A stretch of 64,000 nucleotides of DNA from Blastococcus sp. CT_GayMR19 (GTDB lineage: Bacteria > Actinomycetota > Actinomycetes > Mycobacteriales > Geodermatophilaceae), in contig NZ_SPQL01000013.1 of assembly GCF_004570385.1 (NCBI RefSeq), forward strand, positions 1 through 64,000. The letters run 5' to 3'. This document shows, piece after piece, positions 8,370 to 19,729 of the stretch (its first letter is position 1; each line of letters starts with the position of its first letter). Position numbers and translations under genes: made by a program. The notes under the pieces are model-generated. The model was not told the origin of the DNA. It ran no database searches and worked only from the letters and a program-made list of their open reading frames with translations.

Positions 8370-10321
8370 ACCACCTCGATGGGGCGGATGTTCTCGCTCT
8401 CGGGCAGCCCGAAGCCCCACACCTGCGCGTAGAAGGACAGCTCGCCGTCCAGCGCCGCGCGGATGTTCTCCGCCTTCCGGAACCCGTGCTGCTCGCCGGG
8501 GAACAGCAGGTAGGCGTGCGGCACGCCCTTCCTCCGGAGTGCGGCGACGATCGCCTCCGCCTGGGCGGGCGGCACCACCTCGTCCTCCTCGCCCTGGAAC
8601 ACCGCGAGCGGGGTGTCGAGGGCGTCGACGTGGTTGATCGGCGAGCGCTCCGCGTACACGTCGGCGCCCTCCGGCCACGGGGCGACCAGTCCGTCGAGGT
8701 AGCGCGACTCGAACTTGTGCGTCTCGGCCGCCAGCGCGCCGAGATCGGCGACGCCGTAGTGGCTGGCGCCGGCGGTGAAGACGCCGGGGCGCATGGTCAG
8801 CGCGGCGAGGGTCGTGTACCCACCGGCCGAGCCGCCGCGGATCGCCATCCGGGCCGGGTCGACCCGGCCGGCATCGGCGAGGAACCGCGCGCAGGCGACG
8901 ACGTCGTCGAGGTCCACCACGCCCCAGCGACCCTGCAGGGCGTCCCGGTAACGCCGGCCGTAACCGGTGGAGCCGCGGTAGTCGACGTCCGCGACGCAGA
9001 AGCCGCGGGACGTCCAGTACTGGACCTCCAGGTTGAGCACCGGCACCGCCCCGGCGGTGGGGCCACCGTGCACGACGACCATCAGCGGCGGCAGCGCCCC
9101 CTCGGGCGGGGCGACGTTGGGGTTGGCCGGCGGGTAGACGAACGCGTGCGCCTCGGCGATGCCGGTGCCGCGCTCCTCCGTCGGGAACGTCACGTGCTCG
9201 GGGCGGGCGAACCACGCCGGGTCCAGCCCGAGGTCGCGCGCCGGGCGCAGGACCTCCGGTTCCCCGCTGTCGACGTCCACCCGCAGGACCACCGGCTCGG
9301 CGGCGGGGCCACCCGCGACGCACACGACCGCCGTCCCCTGGGCGGTGACGTAGCGGAACACCGCGTAGGGCAGGTCGAGTTCGCGCAGGCCGCCGTCCCG
9401 ATCCAGCACGGCGAGCCGATCGGCGCCGTCGCGACCGTAGGCGAGCACGACCCGGCCGTCGGCGAGCAGGGCGAAGCGGCGCTGCCCGAACACCCACTGC
9501 GGCCCGGCGATGTCGCTGCCCACGTCGACGACCAGTTCGGCCTCCCCGTGCGGACGACGGCGGTACAGCGACCACACATCGGTCCGATCGCTGAGCCACC
9601 ACAGCGCCAGGTCCTCGCCCCAGACCGGCTGGACGACGGACTCGCCCGGTCCGCCGGCGATGACGTGGTCGGTGCCGTCCGCGGCCCGTACGACGAGCTG
9701 GGCGGTGTCCCAGGGCATGTGCGGGTGGTCCCACCGGAGATGGGCGAGCGTGACACCGTCCGGTGCCGGCCGCGGGTCGGCCACGAAGTCCGGACCGCTG
9801 ACCAGGACCGACGTCGACCCGTCCGGTGCGATCCGGACGATCTCGTTGACGACGTCGGCCGCCGACCCGTGCTCCGACGGATGCGTCTCCCGGACCGCGA
9901 GCACCCCGCCCTCGGGGAGGACGGTGAGGTCGGCGTGCCGCACGCCGGCCCGCACCGGCGCCTCGGGGGTGACCGCCTCCGGCGTCGTCGCGCCGGCGGG
10001 CAGCCGGTACAGCCGCTGGTCGGTGAACTCGGTGAACCACAGCGTCCCGTCCGAGACCGTCCAGGCGCCGCCGCCGTACTCGTGCACCCGCGTGCGGGCG
10101 TTCCACGGGGCGGGGAGCGCGTCGGTGACGGTGCCGTCGGCGGACCGGCGGACGACGACCGACCGGCCGCCCTCCGCGGGCCGCGACTCCGACCACCACA
10201 CGTCCTCCCCGTCCACGACCACCTCGCCGAGCCGGGCGCCGGCGCGGACCACGAGCTCGGAGGTGATCGGGGTCGGCCAGCCGCCGTGGGGGAAGGAGCC
10301 TCGGGAGGACGGGTTCGCCAT
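8360..10321 (-). CDS. S9 family prolyl oligopeptidase-like peptidase
   Basis: A 653-residue serine peptidase of family S9 (dipeptidyl or acylaminoacyl peptidase type). The first roughly 380 residues form a WD40-like propeller. The C-terminal alpha/beta-hydrolase domain holds the nucleophile in IRGGSAGGYTTL, the acid in FQGEEDEVVPP and the histidine in FPGEQHGFRK. No signal peptide is present, so it is probably cytoplasmic. The ATG at 10321 is supported by a TAACGT -10 element 7 bases upstream. The sequence before that -10 resembles the PafBC-controlled RecA-NDp promoter. Substrate unknown. Confidence 0.9.
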   Translation of the reverse strand: MANPSSRGSFPHGGWPTPITSELVVRAGARLGEVVVDGEDVWWSESRPAEGGRSVVVRRSADGTVTDALPAPWNARTRVHEYGGGAWTVSDGTLWFTEFTDQRLYRLPAGATTPEAVTPEAPVRAGVRHADLTVLPEGGVLAVRETHPSEHGSAADVVNEIVRIAPDGSTSVLVSGPDFVADPRPAPDGVTLAHLRWDHPHMPWDTAQLVVRAADGTDHVIAGGPGESVVQPVWGEDLALWWLSDRTDVWSLYRRRPHGEAELVVDVGSDIAGPQWVFGQRRFALLADGRVVLAYGRDGADRLAVLDRDGGLRELDLPYAVFRYVTAQGTAVVCVAGGPAAEPVVLRVDVDSGEPEVLRPARDLGLDPAWFARPEHVTFPTEERGTGIAEAHAFVYPPANPNVAPPEGALPPLMVVVHGGPTAGAVPVLNLEVQYWTSRGFCVADVDYRGSTGYGRRYRDALQGRWGVVDLDDVVACARFLADAGRVDPARMAIRGGSAGGYTTLAALTMRPGVFTAGASHYGVADLGALAAETHKFESRYLDGLVAPWPEGADVYAERSPINHVDALDTPLAVFQGEEDEVVPPAQAEAIVAALRRKGVPHAYLLFPGEQHGFRKAENIRAALDGELSFYAQVWGFGLPESENIRPIEVVRP

Positions 10322-10328
10322 GGCTGTG

Positions 10329-10351
10329 ACGTTAGGGCCCGGTACCGACAG
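10329..10351 (-). promoter_or_regulatory. RecA-NDp-like promoter of the S9 peptidase
   Basis: On the minus strand CTGTCGGTA, 8 bases, then TAACGT, then 7 bases to the ATG. The published actinobacterial DNA-damage motif is TTGTCRGTG-N8-TANNNT; this site differs at the first and ninth positions. The recA site in this window has the same first-position C. Direct observation of the pattern; damage control of the peptidase is inference. Confidence 0.4.
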
Positions 10352-10398
10352 TGCGGGACACGTCCCTCCGCTTGCCCCGTCAACGCTGTCCTGGCGAT

Positions 10399-10404
10399 TA
10401 CGGT
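10399..10404 (+). promoter_or_regulatory. Leaderless -10 element for ftsK
   Basis: TACGGT followed by CGGCGC (6 bases) and the ATG at 10411. This favours 10411 over an in-frame GTG 60 bases upstream. Confidence 0.55.
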
Positions 10405-10410
10405 CGGCGC

Positions 10411-12891
<2,481 letters not shown>

Positions 12892-12935
12892 CCGGTCTTC
12901 CCCGTTTCTCGGTCGGCCCCGGGCGGCGGGGCAAC

Positions 12936-12941
12936 TACGAT
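12936..12941 (+). promoter_or_regulatory. Leaderless -10 element for rimO
   Basis: TACGAT followed by GGCCCG (6 bases) and the GTG start at 12948. The identical hexamer and spacing precede miaB, the other methylthiotransferase in this window. Confidence 0.6.
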
Positions 12942-12947
12942 GGCCCG

Positions 12948-14414
12948 GTGACAGCTGTGCCCCGCCCTGCCCCCACGTCGGACGGGCAGCTCCCCACCGG
13001 GCGGCGCGTGGCGGTCGTGACCCTCGGATGCGCCCGGAACGAGGTCGACTCGGAGGAGCTCGCGGGACGGCTGTCCGCCGAGGGCTACCAGCTGGTGGAC
13101 GACGCCGAGGGCGCGGACGCCGTCCTGGTCAACACCTGCGGGTTCATCGAGACGGCGAAGAAGGACTCGGTCGACGCGATCCTGGCCGCCACCGACTCCG
13201 GCGCCTCCGTGGTCGCCGTCGGCTGCATGGCCGAGCGGTACGGCTCCGAGCTCGCCGGCGCCCTGCCGGAGGCGACCGTCCTCGGCTTCGACGACTACGG
13301 CGCGATCGGCGACCGCCTGGACGACGTCCTCGCCGGCCGCCCCCTCGTTCCGCACACCCCGCGCGACCGCCGCACCCTGCTGCCGATCAGCCCCGTCGAC
13401 CGGACCGCCGTCACCGCGGCCCCGGACTCGCCCGCGATCCCCGGGCACGACTGGCTGCGTCGCAAGCGGCTGGCCTCCGGCCCGACGGCCGCACTCAAGC
13501 TGGCCTCGGGCTGCGACCGCCGGTGCGCCTTCTGCGCCATCCCGACCTTCCGCGGCGCCTTCGTCTCGCGCCCCCCGGCGGAGGTGCTCGGCGAGGCGCA
13601 GTGGCTGGCCTCCCAGGGTGTGACCGAGCTGGTGCTGGTCAGCGAGAACTCCACCTCCTACGGCAAGGACCTCGGCGACCTCCGGTCCCTCGAGAAGCTG
13701 CTGCCGCAGCTGGCCGCCGTCGAGGGCCTCGTGCGGGTGCGGGTGGCCTACCTCCAGCCCGCCGAGCTGCGGCCGGGACTGCTCGAGGTGATCGCCGGGA
13801 CCGAGCGGATCGCGCCCTACTTCGACCTGTCGTTCCAGCACTCTTCGCCGACCCTGCTGCGCCGGATGCGCCGGTTCGGCGGCACCGACGACTTCCTGGC
13901 GCTGATCGAGCGGGCCCGCTCGCTGGCGCCGACCGCCGGCTTCCGCACCAACGTCATCCTCGGCTTCCCCGGCGAGACCGAGGACGACGTCGCCGAGCTG
14001 GAGCGCTTCCTCACCGAGGGCCGCCTGGACGCGGTCGGGGTCTTCGGCTACTCCGACGAGGAGGGCACGGAGGGGGCGCGGCTGACCGGCAAACTCGACC
14101 AGGCCGAGATCGACGCGCGCGTCCGCCGGATCACCGACCTGGTGGAGGAGCTGACCGCGCAGCGGGCCGAGGACCGGATCGGCGAGCGCGTCGAGGTCCT
14201 GCTCACCGAGGATCTCGCGGACACCGAGGGTCCCGGAGTCTGGCTGGGCCACGCCGCCCACCAGGATCCCGACGCCGACGGGACGACGACGGTCGCGGGC
14301 GTACCTGGAGGCGCCGTCGCGGGGGAGTTGGTAGCCGCCGAGGTCGTCGGCACCGAGGGCGTGGACCTGATCGCCCGGGTCCTGGTCCCCGCGGTCGCAC
14401 CGGCCGGGCGGTGA
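12948..14414 (+). CDS. rimO: Ribosomal protein S12 methylthiotransferase
   Basis: A 488-residue radical-SAM methylthiotransferase that modifies an aspartate of ribosomal protein S12. The N-terminal UPF0004 domain shows [12 protein letters not shown] and [15 protein letters not shown], characteristic of RimO rather than MiaB. The radical-SAM cluster cysteines are in [11 protein letters not shown], followed by [11 protein letters not shown]-terminal TRAM domain follows. The stop overlaps the pgsA GTG (GTGA), so the two are translationally coupled. Confidence 0.96.
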   Translation: MTAVPRPAPTSDGQLPTGRRVAVVTLGCARNEVDSEELAGRLSAEGYQLVDDAEGADAVLVNTCGFIETAKKDSVDAILAATDSGASVVAVGCMAERYGSELAGALPEATVLGFDDYGAIGDRLDDVLAGRPLVPHTPRDRRTLLPISPVDRTAVTAAPDSPAIPGHDWLRRKRLASGPTAALKLASGCDRRCAFCAIPTFRGAFVSRPPAEVLGEAQWLASQGVTELVLVSENSTSYGKDLGDLRSLEKLLPQLAAVEGLVRVRVAYLQPAELRPGLLEVIAGTERIAPYFDLSFQHSSPTLLRRMRRFGGTDDFLALIERARSLAPTAGFRTNVILGFPGETEDDVAELERFLTEGRLDAVGVFGYSDEEGTEGARLTGKLDQAEIDARVRRITDLVEELTAQRAEDRIGERVEVLLTEDLADTEGPGVWLGHAAHQDPDADGTTTVAGVPGGAVAGELVAAEVVGTEGVDLIARVLVPAVAPAGR

Positions 14415-15091
14415 CCGCCGTGACCGACGTTGCCCCGGACCCGGCCGCGACACCCCCGCAGTCGGTCAAGCTGGTCAACCTGCCGAACGCGCTGACGGTC
14501 CTGCGCCTCGCCGTCGTCCCGCTGTTCGCGGCGCTGCTGCTGCAGGACTCCGGGCTGGACGACGCCGGCCGGTACTGGGCCACGCTGGTCTTCGTCCTCG
14601 CGATCATCACCGACCGCTACGACGGCATGATCGCCCGGCGCACCGGTCAGGTGACCGAGTTCGGCAAGCTCGCCGACCCGATCGCGGACAAGGCGCTCAC
14701 CGGCACCGCCCTGATCGGGCTGTCGATCCTGGCGCTGCTGCCGTGGTGGGTGACCGTGGTGATCCTGGTGCGCGAGGTCGGGGTGACCCTGCTGCGGTTC
14801 TGGGTCATCCGGCACGGCGTGATCGCCGCCAGCCGCGGAGGGAAGCTCAAGACCGTCGTCCAGGCCTTCGCGATCGGGCTCTACATCCTGCCTCTCACCG
14901 GCCTGCTGGCCAGCGGTCGCTGGTGGGTGATGGCCGCGGCGCTGGTGCTCACCGTGCTCACCGGCCTGGACTACGTGTACCGGGCCCTGACCCTGCGTCA
15001 GACCAGCGCCCGGGCGATGAAGGCCGCGGCCGCCCGTCGCGCGGCCGGCCCCAGCGGGGCGAGCGGCGCGCGCTCGGACACCGCCGCCTGA
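14411..15091 (+). CDS. pgsA: CDP-diacylglycerol-glycerol-3-phosphate phosphatidyltransferase
   Basis: A 226-residue integral membrane CDP-alcohol phosphatidyltransferase with about six membrane segments. The catalytic motif D-x2-DG-x2-AR-x8-G-x3-D-x3-D is complete at [14 protein letters not shown] through GKLADPIAD. It makes phosphatidylglycerophosphate, the precursor of phosphatidylglycerol and cardiolipin. The GTG at 14411 overlaps the rimO stop; another GTG lies 9 bases later. The position between rimO and clgR matches PgsA in related genomes. The C-terminus is a basic, Ala-rich tail of about 35 residues. Confidence 0.92.
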   Translation: MTAVTDVAPDPAATPPQSVKLVNLPNALTVLRLAVVPLFAALLLQDSGLDDAGRYWATLVFVLAIITDRYDGMIARRTGQVTEFGKLADPIADKALTGTALIGLSILALLPWWVTVVILVREVGVTLLRFWVIRHGVIAASRGGKLKTVVQAFAIGLYILPLTGLLASGRWWVMAAALVLTVLTGLDYVYRALTLRQTSARAMKAAAARRAAGPSGASGARSDTAA

Positions 15092-15099
15092 CCCGGTGC

Positions 15100-15117
15100 G
15101 GCGCCGGGCCCGGCGCC
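15100..15117. terminator. GC palindrome after pgsA
   Basis: An 18-bp perfect palindrome (GGCGCCGGG and its complement) begins 9 bases after the pgsA stop. It can form a GC-only hairpin without a U tract. A terminator for the ftsK-rimO-pgsA unit is plausible. Confidence 0.45.
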
Positions 15118-15150
15118 CTCCGGGGAACGCCCGTCAGGGCCACAGCGTTA

Positions 15151-15161
15151 CGCCATCAGCG
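15151..15161. promoter_or_regulatory. Candidate ClgR operator
   Basis: On the minus strand the bases read CGCTGATGGCG, an exact match to the core CGCYNANRGCG of the ClgR motif described in Corynebacterium. It lies 108 bases before the clgR ATG, and ClgR proteins are known to act on their own promoters. Matching was done by eye from remembered consensus; flanking W/S positions match poorly. Confidence 0.4.
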
Positions 15162-15268
15162 GACGCGCCCCGGTCCCTCCCGCCCTGGTGCCGGGCGCCG
15201 CGTACCGTGAGCACACGGCCTCCTCCGGGGGGCCGTCGCTTCCCCCGCTCGCAGGACAGGAGACGGCC

Positions 15269-15697
15269 ATGACGCTGCTGCGCACCCAGCTCGGGAACAC
15301 CTTGCGTGGCCACCGGCAGAGCCAGCGCCGGACACTGCGCGACGTCTCCGGCGTGGCCCGGGTGAGCCTGGGCTATCTGTCCGAGGTCGAGCGCGGGCAG
15401 AAGGAAGCCTCCTCGGAGTTGCTGGCCTCGATCTGCGACGCCCTCGACCTGGAGCTCGCCGACCTGCTCGCCGAGGTCAGCCTCGAACTGCGCGGCGTCC
15501 GGGTCGGCGCCGCCGAAGCGGCCGGAGAGGTCCGCCCCCTGTCGCCGCCCGAGACCGCGGCCGACGACGCCCCGGCCGCGGAGGAGCAGCCCGTCGCTGC
15601 CTCGCCGGCCGGCGAGCCCGCGCTCGCCCTGGTGGGGGCCGGCCAGCCCGGCCGGGGCACGCTGCGCCGCGGCGAGACGGTGTTCCTCGCCGCCTGA
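15269..15697 (+). CDS. clgR: ClgR-type XRE family transcriptional activator
   Basis: A 142-residue protein with an N-terminal XRE helix-turn-helix (about residues 5-65; [28 protein letters not shown] is the DNA-binding region). A helical extension [17 protein letters not shown] and a Pro/Ala/Glu-rich C-terminus follow. ClgR activates clp protease and envelope-stress genes in actinobacteria. The assignment rests on sequence and on the pgsA-clgR order. The ATG at 15269 has a good AGGACAGGAG ribosome site. Unlike in mycobacteria, pspA is not immediately downstream; a TetR gene and two opposite-strand genes intervene. Confidence 0.9.
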   Translation: MTLLRTQLGNTLRGHRQSQRRTLRDVSGVARVSLGYLSEVERGQKEASSELLASICDALDLELADLLAEVSLELRGVRVGAAEAAGEVRPLSPPETAADDAPAAEEQPVAASPAGEPALALVGAGQPGRGTLRRGETVFLAA

Positions 15698-15716
15698 GCG
15701 GTCCGCATCCGGCGCG

Positions 15717-16244
15717 ATGAACCGCACCAGGGCCGGCCTGCTCGCCGGCGCCGCGCGGGCCTTCGCCGACCACGGGCTGCGCCGCAGCACCATGCAGTCG
15801 GTGGCCGTGGCTGCGGGCGTCGCGAAGGCCACCCTCTACAACCACTTCCGGACCAAGGACGAGGTCGCCCGCGCACTGCTCGCGCTCGAGCTGGACCGGC
15901 TGAGCGCCACGGCATGGGCCCTGCCGACCGAGCAGGCGCTGAGCACGCTCTCCGACGAGCTCGGTGCGCATCCCGTGCTCCGCCGGCTGGCCGAGACCGA
16001 GCCCGAGGTGCTCACCGCGCTGCTCACCACGGATCGCTGGGCCGAGCTGACCGGCCGGCTGGCCGCGGCTCTCCGGATCGACGCGGACGCCGCCGAGCTG
16101 GCGGGGCGCTGGCTGCTCGGCGTCGTCCTCCAGCCCGGCCGGTCGACGACCCGGCACCGGCACGCCGCGAGGCTGAGCGCCGTGCTCGGAGCCGCCCCTG
16201 TCGCCCCGGTCGCCCCGGTCAGTCCAGGGGCAGCGAGCGGGTGA
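15717..16244 (+). CDS. TetR family transcriptional regulator
   Basis: A 175-residue regulator with a TetR N-terminal domain: GAARAFADHGLRRSTMQSVAVAAGVAKATLYNHFRTKDEV holds the helix-turn-helix with the usual TLYNHF recognition segment. The C-terminal ligand domain is short and leucine-rich; the end is a low-complexity APVAPVAPV run. The gene starts 20 bases after clgR on the same strand and may be cotranscribed. Its last 26 bases overlap the convergent GNAT gene. Ligand and targets are unknown. Confidence 0.85.
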   Translation: MNRTRAGLLAGAARAFADHGLRRSTMQSVAVAAGVAKATLYNHFRTKDEVARALLALELDRLSATAWALPTEQALSTLSDELGAHPVLRRLAETEPEVLTALLTTDRWAELTGRLAAALRIDADAAELAGRWLLGVVLQPGRSTTRHRHAARLSAVLGAAPVAPVAPVSPGAASG

Positions 16245-16710
16245 ACAGCACGCGGTCCTCGCCCGGGCCGGCATGGCCGGGGGAGACGGCGGCGTGCGCA
16301 CCGAGACGCCCGGCGAGCCCGTGGACGGCGTCGTCGCCAGGATGGGCGACCCCCTGGAGGACGCGGGCGCCCACCTCCGACGCCAGGGTGGCGAACCGGG
16401 TGAGCAGGCGGGTGGCCAGCCCGCGCCGCCGCTGGTCGGGGTGCACCGCCAGGGCGTGGACGACGGCGAGGCGGTCGGCGCTCACGACACCGAGCAGGTA
16501 GCCGGCATCGGTGCCGGTGCCGGTGCCGGTCAGCGCGACCGCGCCGAACCCGCCCAGCTGGTGGAAGAAGATCGGGTCGTGCAGCGCCAGGACGGCGTCC
16601 TCGCCGAGCATCGAGCCGGCCCAGAACTCGGCCCGGCGGGCGACCAGCCTGTCCCGGACGGCCGCCGCGGACAGTTCCTCGAAGCCGACCAGGCGAGGCG
16701 CGTCGCTCAC
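16219..16710 (-). CDS. GNAT family N-acetyltransferase
   Basis: A 163-residue GNAT protein. The cofactor loop VHPDQRRRGLATRLLTRF is near residues 89-106 and is preceded by the beta4 strand VVHALAV. It contains a Thr-Gly hexamer-repeat run TGTGTGTD at about 61-68, encoded by a GGCACC-type triplicate that may vary in length. The GTG at 16710 overlaps the stop of the upstream PfkB kinase gene (GTGA), so translation is coupled. The substrate is unknown. The 3' end overlaps the TetR gene by 26 bases. Confidence 0.82.
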   Translation of the reverse strand: MSDAPRLVGFEELSAAAVRDRLVARRAEFWAGSMLGEDAVLALHDPIFFHQLGGFGAVALTGTGTGTDAGYLLGVVSADRLAVVHALAVHPDQRRRGLATRLLTRFATLASEVGARVLQGVAHPGDDAVHGLAGRLGAHAAVSPGHAGPGEDRVLFTRSLPLD

Positions 16711-17747
16711 CGCGTCGCGCGGGCGGCGTCCAGCTCCGCCCGGGTGGGCGGGTCGGCGCCGACACGGGTGCAGTTCAGCGCGGCGACCAACGCGGCGTCG
16801 TCCACCACGCGCAGCAGGTCCTCGTCCGGGAGCGCCTCGAGCGCGCGCCGGGTGGTGACCCCTGCATCGAGCAGCCCGCAGAGCAGTCCGGCGGCCAGCG
16901 AGTCGCCGGCGCCGACGGTGTCGGCCACCGTCACGCGGACGGGCTCGCGGTGCAGGACCGGGCGTCCCGGTCGGGCGATCCGCAGCGGGCTCCCCCCGTC
17001 GGTGAGCAGCAGCAGGGCCGGGCCGCGGTCCGCCCACCGCTGCGCGGCGTCGTCCAGCCCGTCCCTGCCGTGCACGTCCGGTTCCAGCCACTCGAGGTCC
17101 TCGGCGCTCACCTTGACGACGTCGGCCCGGCTGATCAGCCGGTCGAGCCGCTCGCGGACGACGGGCGCGGTGTTGCCCAGGCTGGCGCCGACCGGACCGT
17201 CGGCGAGCGGCGGACGGATGTTCGGGTCGACGCTGATCAGCGCGCTGCCCGCGACGCGTTCGACGAGGCGGGCGATCGCGTCGCAGCCGGGCGCCGTCCA
17301 GCTGGAGATGGAGCCGACGTGCAGGATCGCCGTCCGCTCGGGGAGGACGCCCGCCAGCTCGGCGTCGGTCCACTGCCAGTCGGCGGCGCCGAGGACGTGG
17401 AACCCGTAGTCGGGGGAGCCGTCCGGGTTCAGCCCGATGACGGCGAGGCTGACCGGCTCCTCGGCAGGGACGAACCCGGCGCCGTCCACCCCGGAGAGCT
17501 CGGCGTGCCGGCGCAGGTTCGCTCCCAGGGGGCCGGTGCCCAGGCGGGCGAGCAGCCGGACCGGGGTGCCGAGCCGACCGGCGGCGACGGCGACGTTGAG
17601 CGCGTTGCCGCCGGGTCTCGCGACGAACTGCGGCGCCGTGCCCTCGGGGCCGGCCCCGGCCGTGGGGACGGGGAGCATGTCGACGACCAGCTCGCCGAGC
17701 ACACAGAGCTGGGAGTCGCCGCCGGGCCCTGCATCGCCGCTGCGCAC
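16707..17747 (-). CDS. PfkB family carbohydrate kinase
   Basis: A 346-residue ribokinase/fructokinase-type sugar kinase. The N-terminal [11 protein letters not shown] and [16 protein letters not shown] (first PfkB signature) and the C-terminal [14 protein letters not shown] (second signature with the catalytic Asp) are intact. It phosphorylates a sugar or nucleoside with [11 protein letters not shown] is common in fructokinases, but the substrate is not certain. The GTG at 17747 lies 6 bases after a TAGGGT -10 element. It forms a two-gene operon with the downstream GNAT gene. Confidence 0.9.
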   Translation of the reverse strand: MRSGDAGPGGDSQLCVLGELVVDMLPVPTAGAGPEGTAPQFVARPGGNALNVAVAAGRLGTPVRLLARLGTGPLGANLRRHAELSGVDGAGFVPAEEPVSLAVIGLNPDGSPDYGFHVLGAADWQWTDAELAGVLPERTAILHVGSISSWTAPGCDAIARLVERVAGSALISVDPNIRPPLADGPVGASLGNTAPVVRERLDRLISRADVVKVSAEDLEWLEPDVHGRDGLDDAAQRWADRGPALLLLTDGGSPLRIARPGRPVLHREPVRVTVADTVGAGDSLAAGLLCGLLDAGVTTRRALEALPDEDLLRVVDDAALVAALNCTRVGADPPTRAELDAARATR

Positions 17748-17753
17748 GGGCGA

Positions 17754-17759
17754 ACCCTA
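17754..17759 (-). promoter_or_regulatory. Leaderless -10 element for the PfkB kinase
   Basis: TAGGGT on the minus strand, then TCGCCC (6 bases) and the GTG start at 17747. Confidence 0.55.
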
Positions 17760-17869
17760 GCCGCGGACGTGGGAGTTCCGCCCGCGTTGGCTCCGGGGGG
17801 TGGTCACCTGGGACGATGGGGAGCGACGTGCATCGCCAGGCCGGCCTTCGCGCCGGAGCAGGAGGACCA

Positions 17870-18718
17870 GTGCCCAATCCCCTCGTGAAGCTGTGGAAGT
17901 ACCTCACGGCCTCCGCCAACGCCCAGATCGACCAGCGGGCCGACCCGAAGATCCAGATCGCCCAGGCGATCGAGGCGGAGCAGCAGCGCCATCAGCAGCT
18001 CGCCAACCAGGCCGCGGCCGTGCTGGGCAACCAGCGGCAGCTGGAGATGCGGCTCAACCGGAACCTCGGGGAGGTCGAGAAGCTGCAGGCCTCCGCCCGC
18101 CAGGCGCTGGTGCTGGCCGACAAGACCCGCGCCGCCGGGGACGCGAACAAGGCCGCGGAGTACGAGAACGCCGCGCAGGCCTTCGCTACCCAGCTGGTCG
18201 CCGCCGAGCAGGCGATGGAGGACCTCAAGCGCAGCCACGACGAGGCGCTGCAGGCCGCCGAGCAGGCCCGCGGTGCGGTCGAGCAGAGCCGGATGCGGCT
18301 GCAGACGACGCTGGCCGAGCGCACCAAGCTGATGTCGCAGCTGGAGCAGGCCAAGATGCAGGAGCACGTGGCCGCGTCGCTCAAGCAGGTCAACGAGCTC
18401 TCCGCGCCGGGGAACACCCCGAGCCTCTCGGAGGTCCGCGACAAGATCGAGGCGCGGTACGCCAACGCGCTCGGCCAGGCCGAGCTGGCCCAGACCTCGG
18501 TCGAGGGCCGGATGCTCGAGGTGCAGAAGGCGACCCTGGACGTCGCCGGGTCCTCGCGGCTCGACCAGATCCGCGCCTCGATGGGTGGCTCGGGTCAGAC
18601 GGCGGTCGAGGGCAGCTCGCCCGCCGCGGCGATCGAGCAGGGCGCACCCCAGGTGGGGCAGCCCGCCGCAGCCGAGCGCGAGGCCCAGCCGGCCGAGCGC
18701 CCCGACCAGCAGGCCTGA
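17870..18718 (+). CDS. pspA: PspA/IM30 family phage-shock protein
   Basis: A 282-residue ESCRT-III-like PspA protein, counterpart of the mycobacterial 35-kDa antigen. It binds and stabilises the inner face of the membrane under envelope stress. Residues about 10-220 are almost entirely helical coiled coil, starting with [30 protein letters not shown], the membrane-binding amphipathic helix. The last 60 residues are disordered and rich in Ala, Gln, Glu and Pro. The GTG at 17870 has a strong AGGAGG site 5 bases upstream, which decides the start. No partner Rv2743c/Rv2742c-type genes are adjacent. Confidence 0.92.
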   Translation: MPNPLVKLWKYLTASANAQIDQRADPKIQIAQAIEAEQQRHQQLANQAAAVLGNQRQLEMRLNRNLGEVEKLQASARQALVLADKTRAAGDANKAAEYENAAQAFATQLVAAEQAMEDLKRSHDEALQAAEQARGAVEQSRMRLQTTLAERTKLMSQLEQAKMQEHVAASLKQVNELSAPGNTPSLSEVRDKIEARYANALGQAELAQTSVEGRMLEVQKATLDVAGSSRLDQIRASMGGSGQTAVEGSSPAAAIEQGAPQVGQPAAAEREAQPAERPDQQA

Positions 18719-18779
18719 GCGGGCGGAGGCGGGTCCGGGAACTCGACCCGGCCCCCTCCACTCCCGGCGCCGTGCGGAC

Positions 18780-19634
18780 TCAGCGGTAGAGCGTCACCGG
18801 CGGGGGCCGGCCGGGCTCGCCGGTGCGGGCCTGCGGGTCGATGGGGCTGGTCGCCGCCTGGCAGGACGGGCACCACCAGGTCACCCGTTCCTGCGTGGGT
18901 GGCCCCTGCTCGCCGAGCAGGATGGCCGTTCCGCACCGCCGGCACGGGCGTCCCTTGCGGCCGGCCACCCAGTGGTCCTGGCCGCGGCGCGCGATCCCCG
19001 TGGTGCTCTGCTCGGGATGGTGCCGGTTGGCCAGCATGAGCGTGCGCGCGCGGGTCACCACGGCCTCGAGGTTGCCCACGTCCGCCACCCGCGCCCACGG
19101 GTGCACCCCGCACAGGAACAACGTCTCCACCTTGTAGAGGTTGCCGATCCCGGCCAGGTTGCGCTGGTCCAGGATGGCGACCCCGACCTGCTCGTCGGGG
19201 CTCGCGCGGAGCCGGCGCAGCGCCTCGTCGAGGTCCCAGTCGGGGCCGAGGACGTCGGGTCCGAGGTGACCGACCAGCCGGTCCTCCTCGGAGGTCTCGA
19301 CCAGCTCGATGTCGTGCAGCCGGTAGCCCACGCACTCCCACTCGTCGGTGCTCAGGATCATCCGGATGTCGTAGGCCGGGCCGCCGTGCCACTTCGTGCC
19401 CGGCCGGTAGATGTGCCAGCTGCCGTCCATCCGGAAGTGCGTGCGCAGCGTCCGGCCGTCCCCGAGGCGGACCAGCAGGTGCTTGCCGCGGGGGAGCACC
19501 TCGCGGACGGTGGCGCCGGTGAGGTCGACGGTGGCCAGCTGGGGAATGCGGAACTCGCCGCGGCGCAGCACCGCCCCCGCCAGCGCGGTCTGCATGCGCT
19601 GCGCGGCCAGCCACACGGTGTCTCCCTCGGGCAC
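18780..19634 (-). CDS. nei: Fpg/Nei family DNA glycosylase (Nei2 type)
   Basis: A 284-residue bifunctional DNA glycosylase/AP lyase for oxidised bases. The processed N-terminus would be PEGD, giving the catalytic proline 2 and glutamate 3. The helix-two-turn-helix region reads DQRNLAGIGNLYKVETLFL. The C-terminal zinc finger is complete (CRRC at about 231-234 and CPSC at about 255-258). The GTG at 19634 gives exactly the PEGD terminus. lhr lies about 0.7 kb away on the same strand; lhr and nei are also neighbours in mycobacteria. Confidence 0.93.
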   Translation of the reverse strand: MPEGDTVWLAAQRMQTALAGAVLRRGEFRIPQLATVDLTGATVREVLPRGKHLLVRLGDGRTLRTHFRMDGSWHIYRPGTKWHGGPAYDIRMILSTDEWECVGYRLHDIELVETSEEDRLVGHLGPDVLGPDWDLDEALRRLRASPDEQVGVAILDQRNLAGIGNLYKVETLFLCGVHPWARVADVGNLEAVVTRARTLMLANRHHPEQSTTGIARRGQDHWVAGRKGRPCRRCGTAILLGEQGPPTQERVTWWCPSCQAATSPIDPQARTGEPGRPPPVTLYR

Positions 19635-19729
19635 CGTCCCAGTGTCCCCGCTCCGGGCGGCCTCCTCACCTGGTGTGAGACCCCTGACAACCCGGAATGG
19701 CCGGCGGGCCCCGCTGCGCTGTTCCACCC

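Noticed and set aside
19641-19690. A TTGTCAGG stretch upstream of nei as a RecA-NDp promoter
   Set aside because: The first seven bases match the motif, but there is no TANNNT after 8 bases and the likely -10 is over 30 bases too far away.
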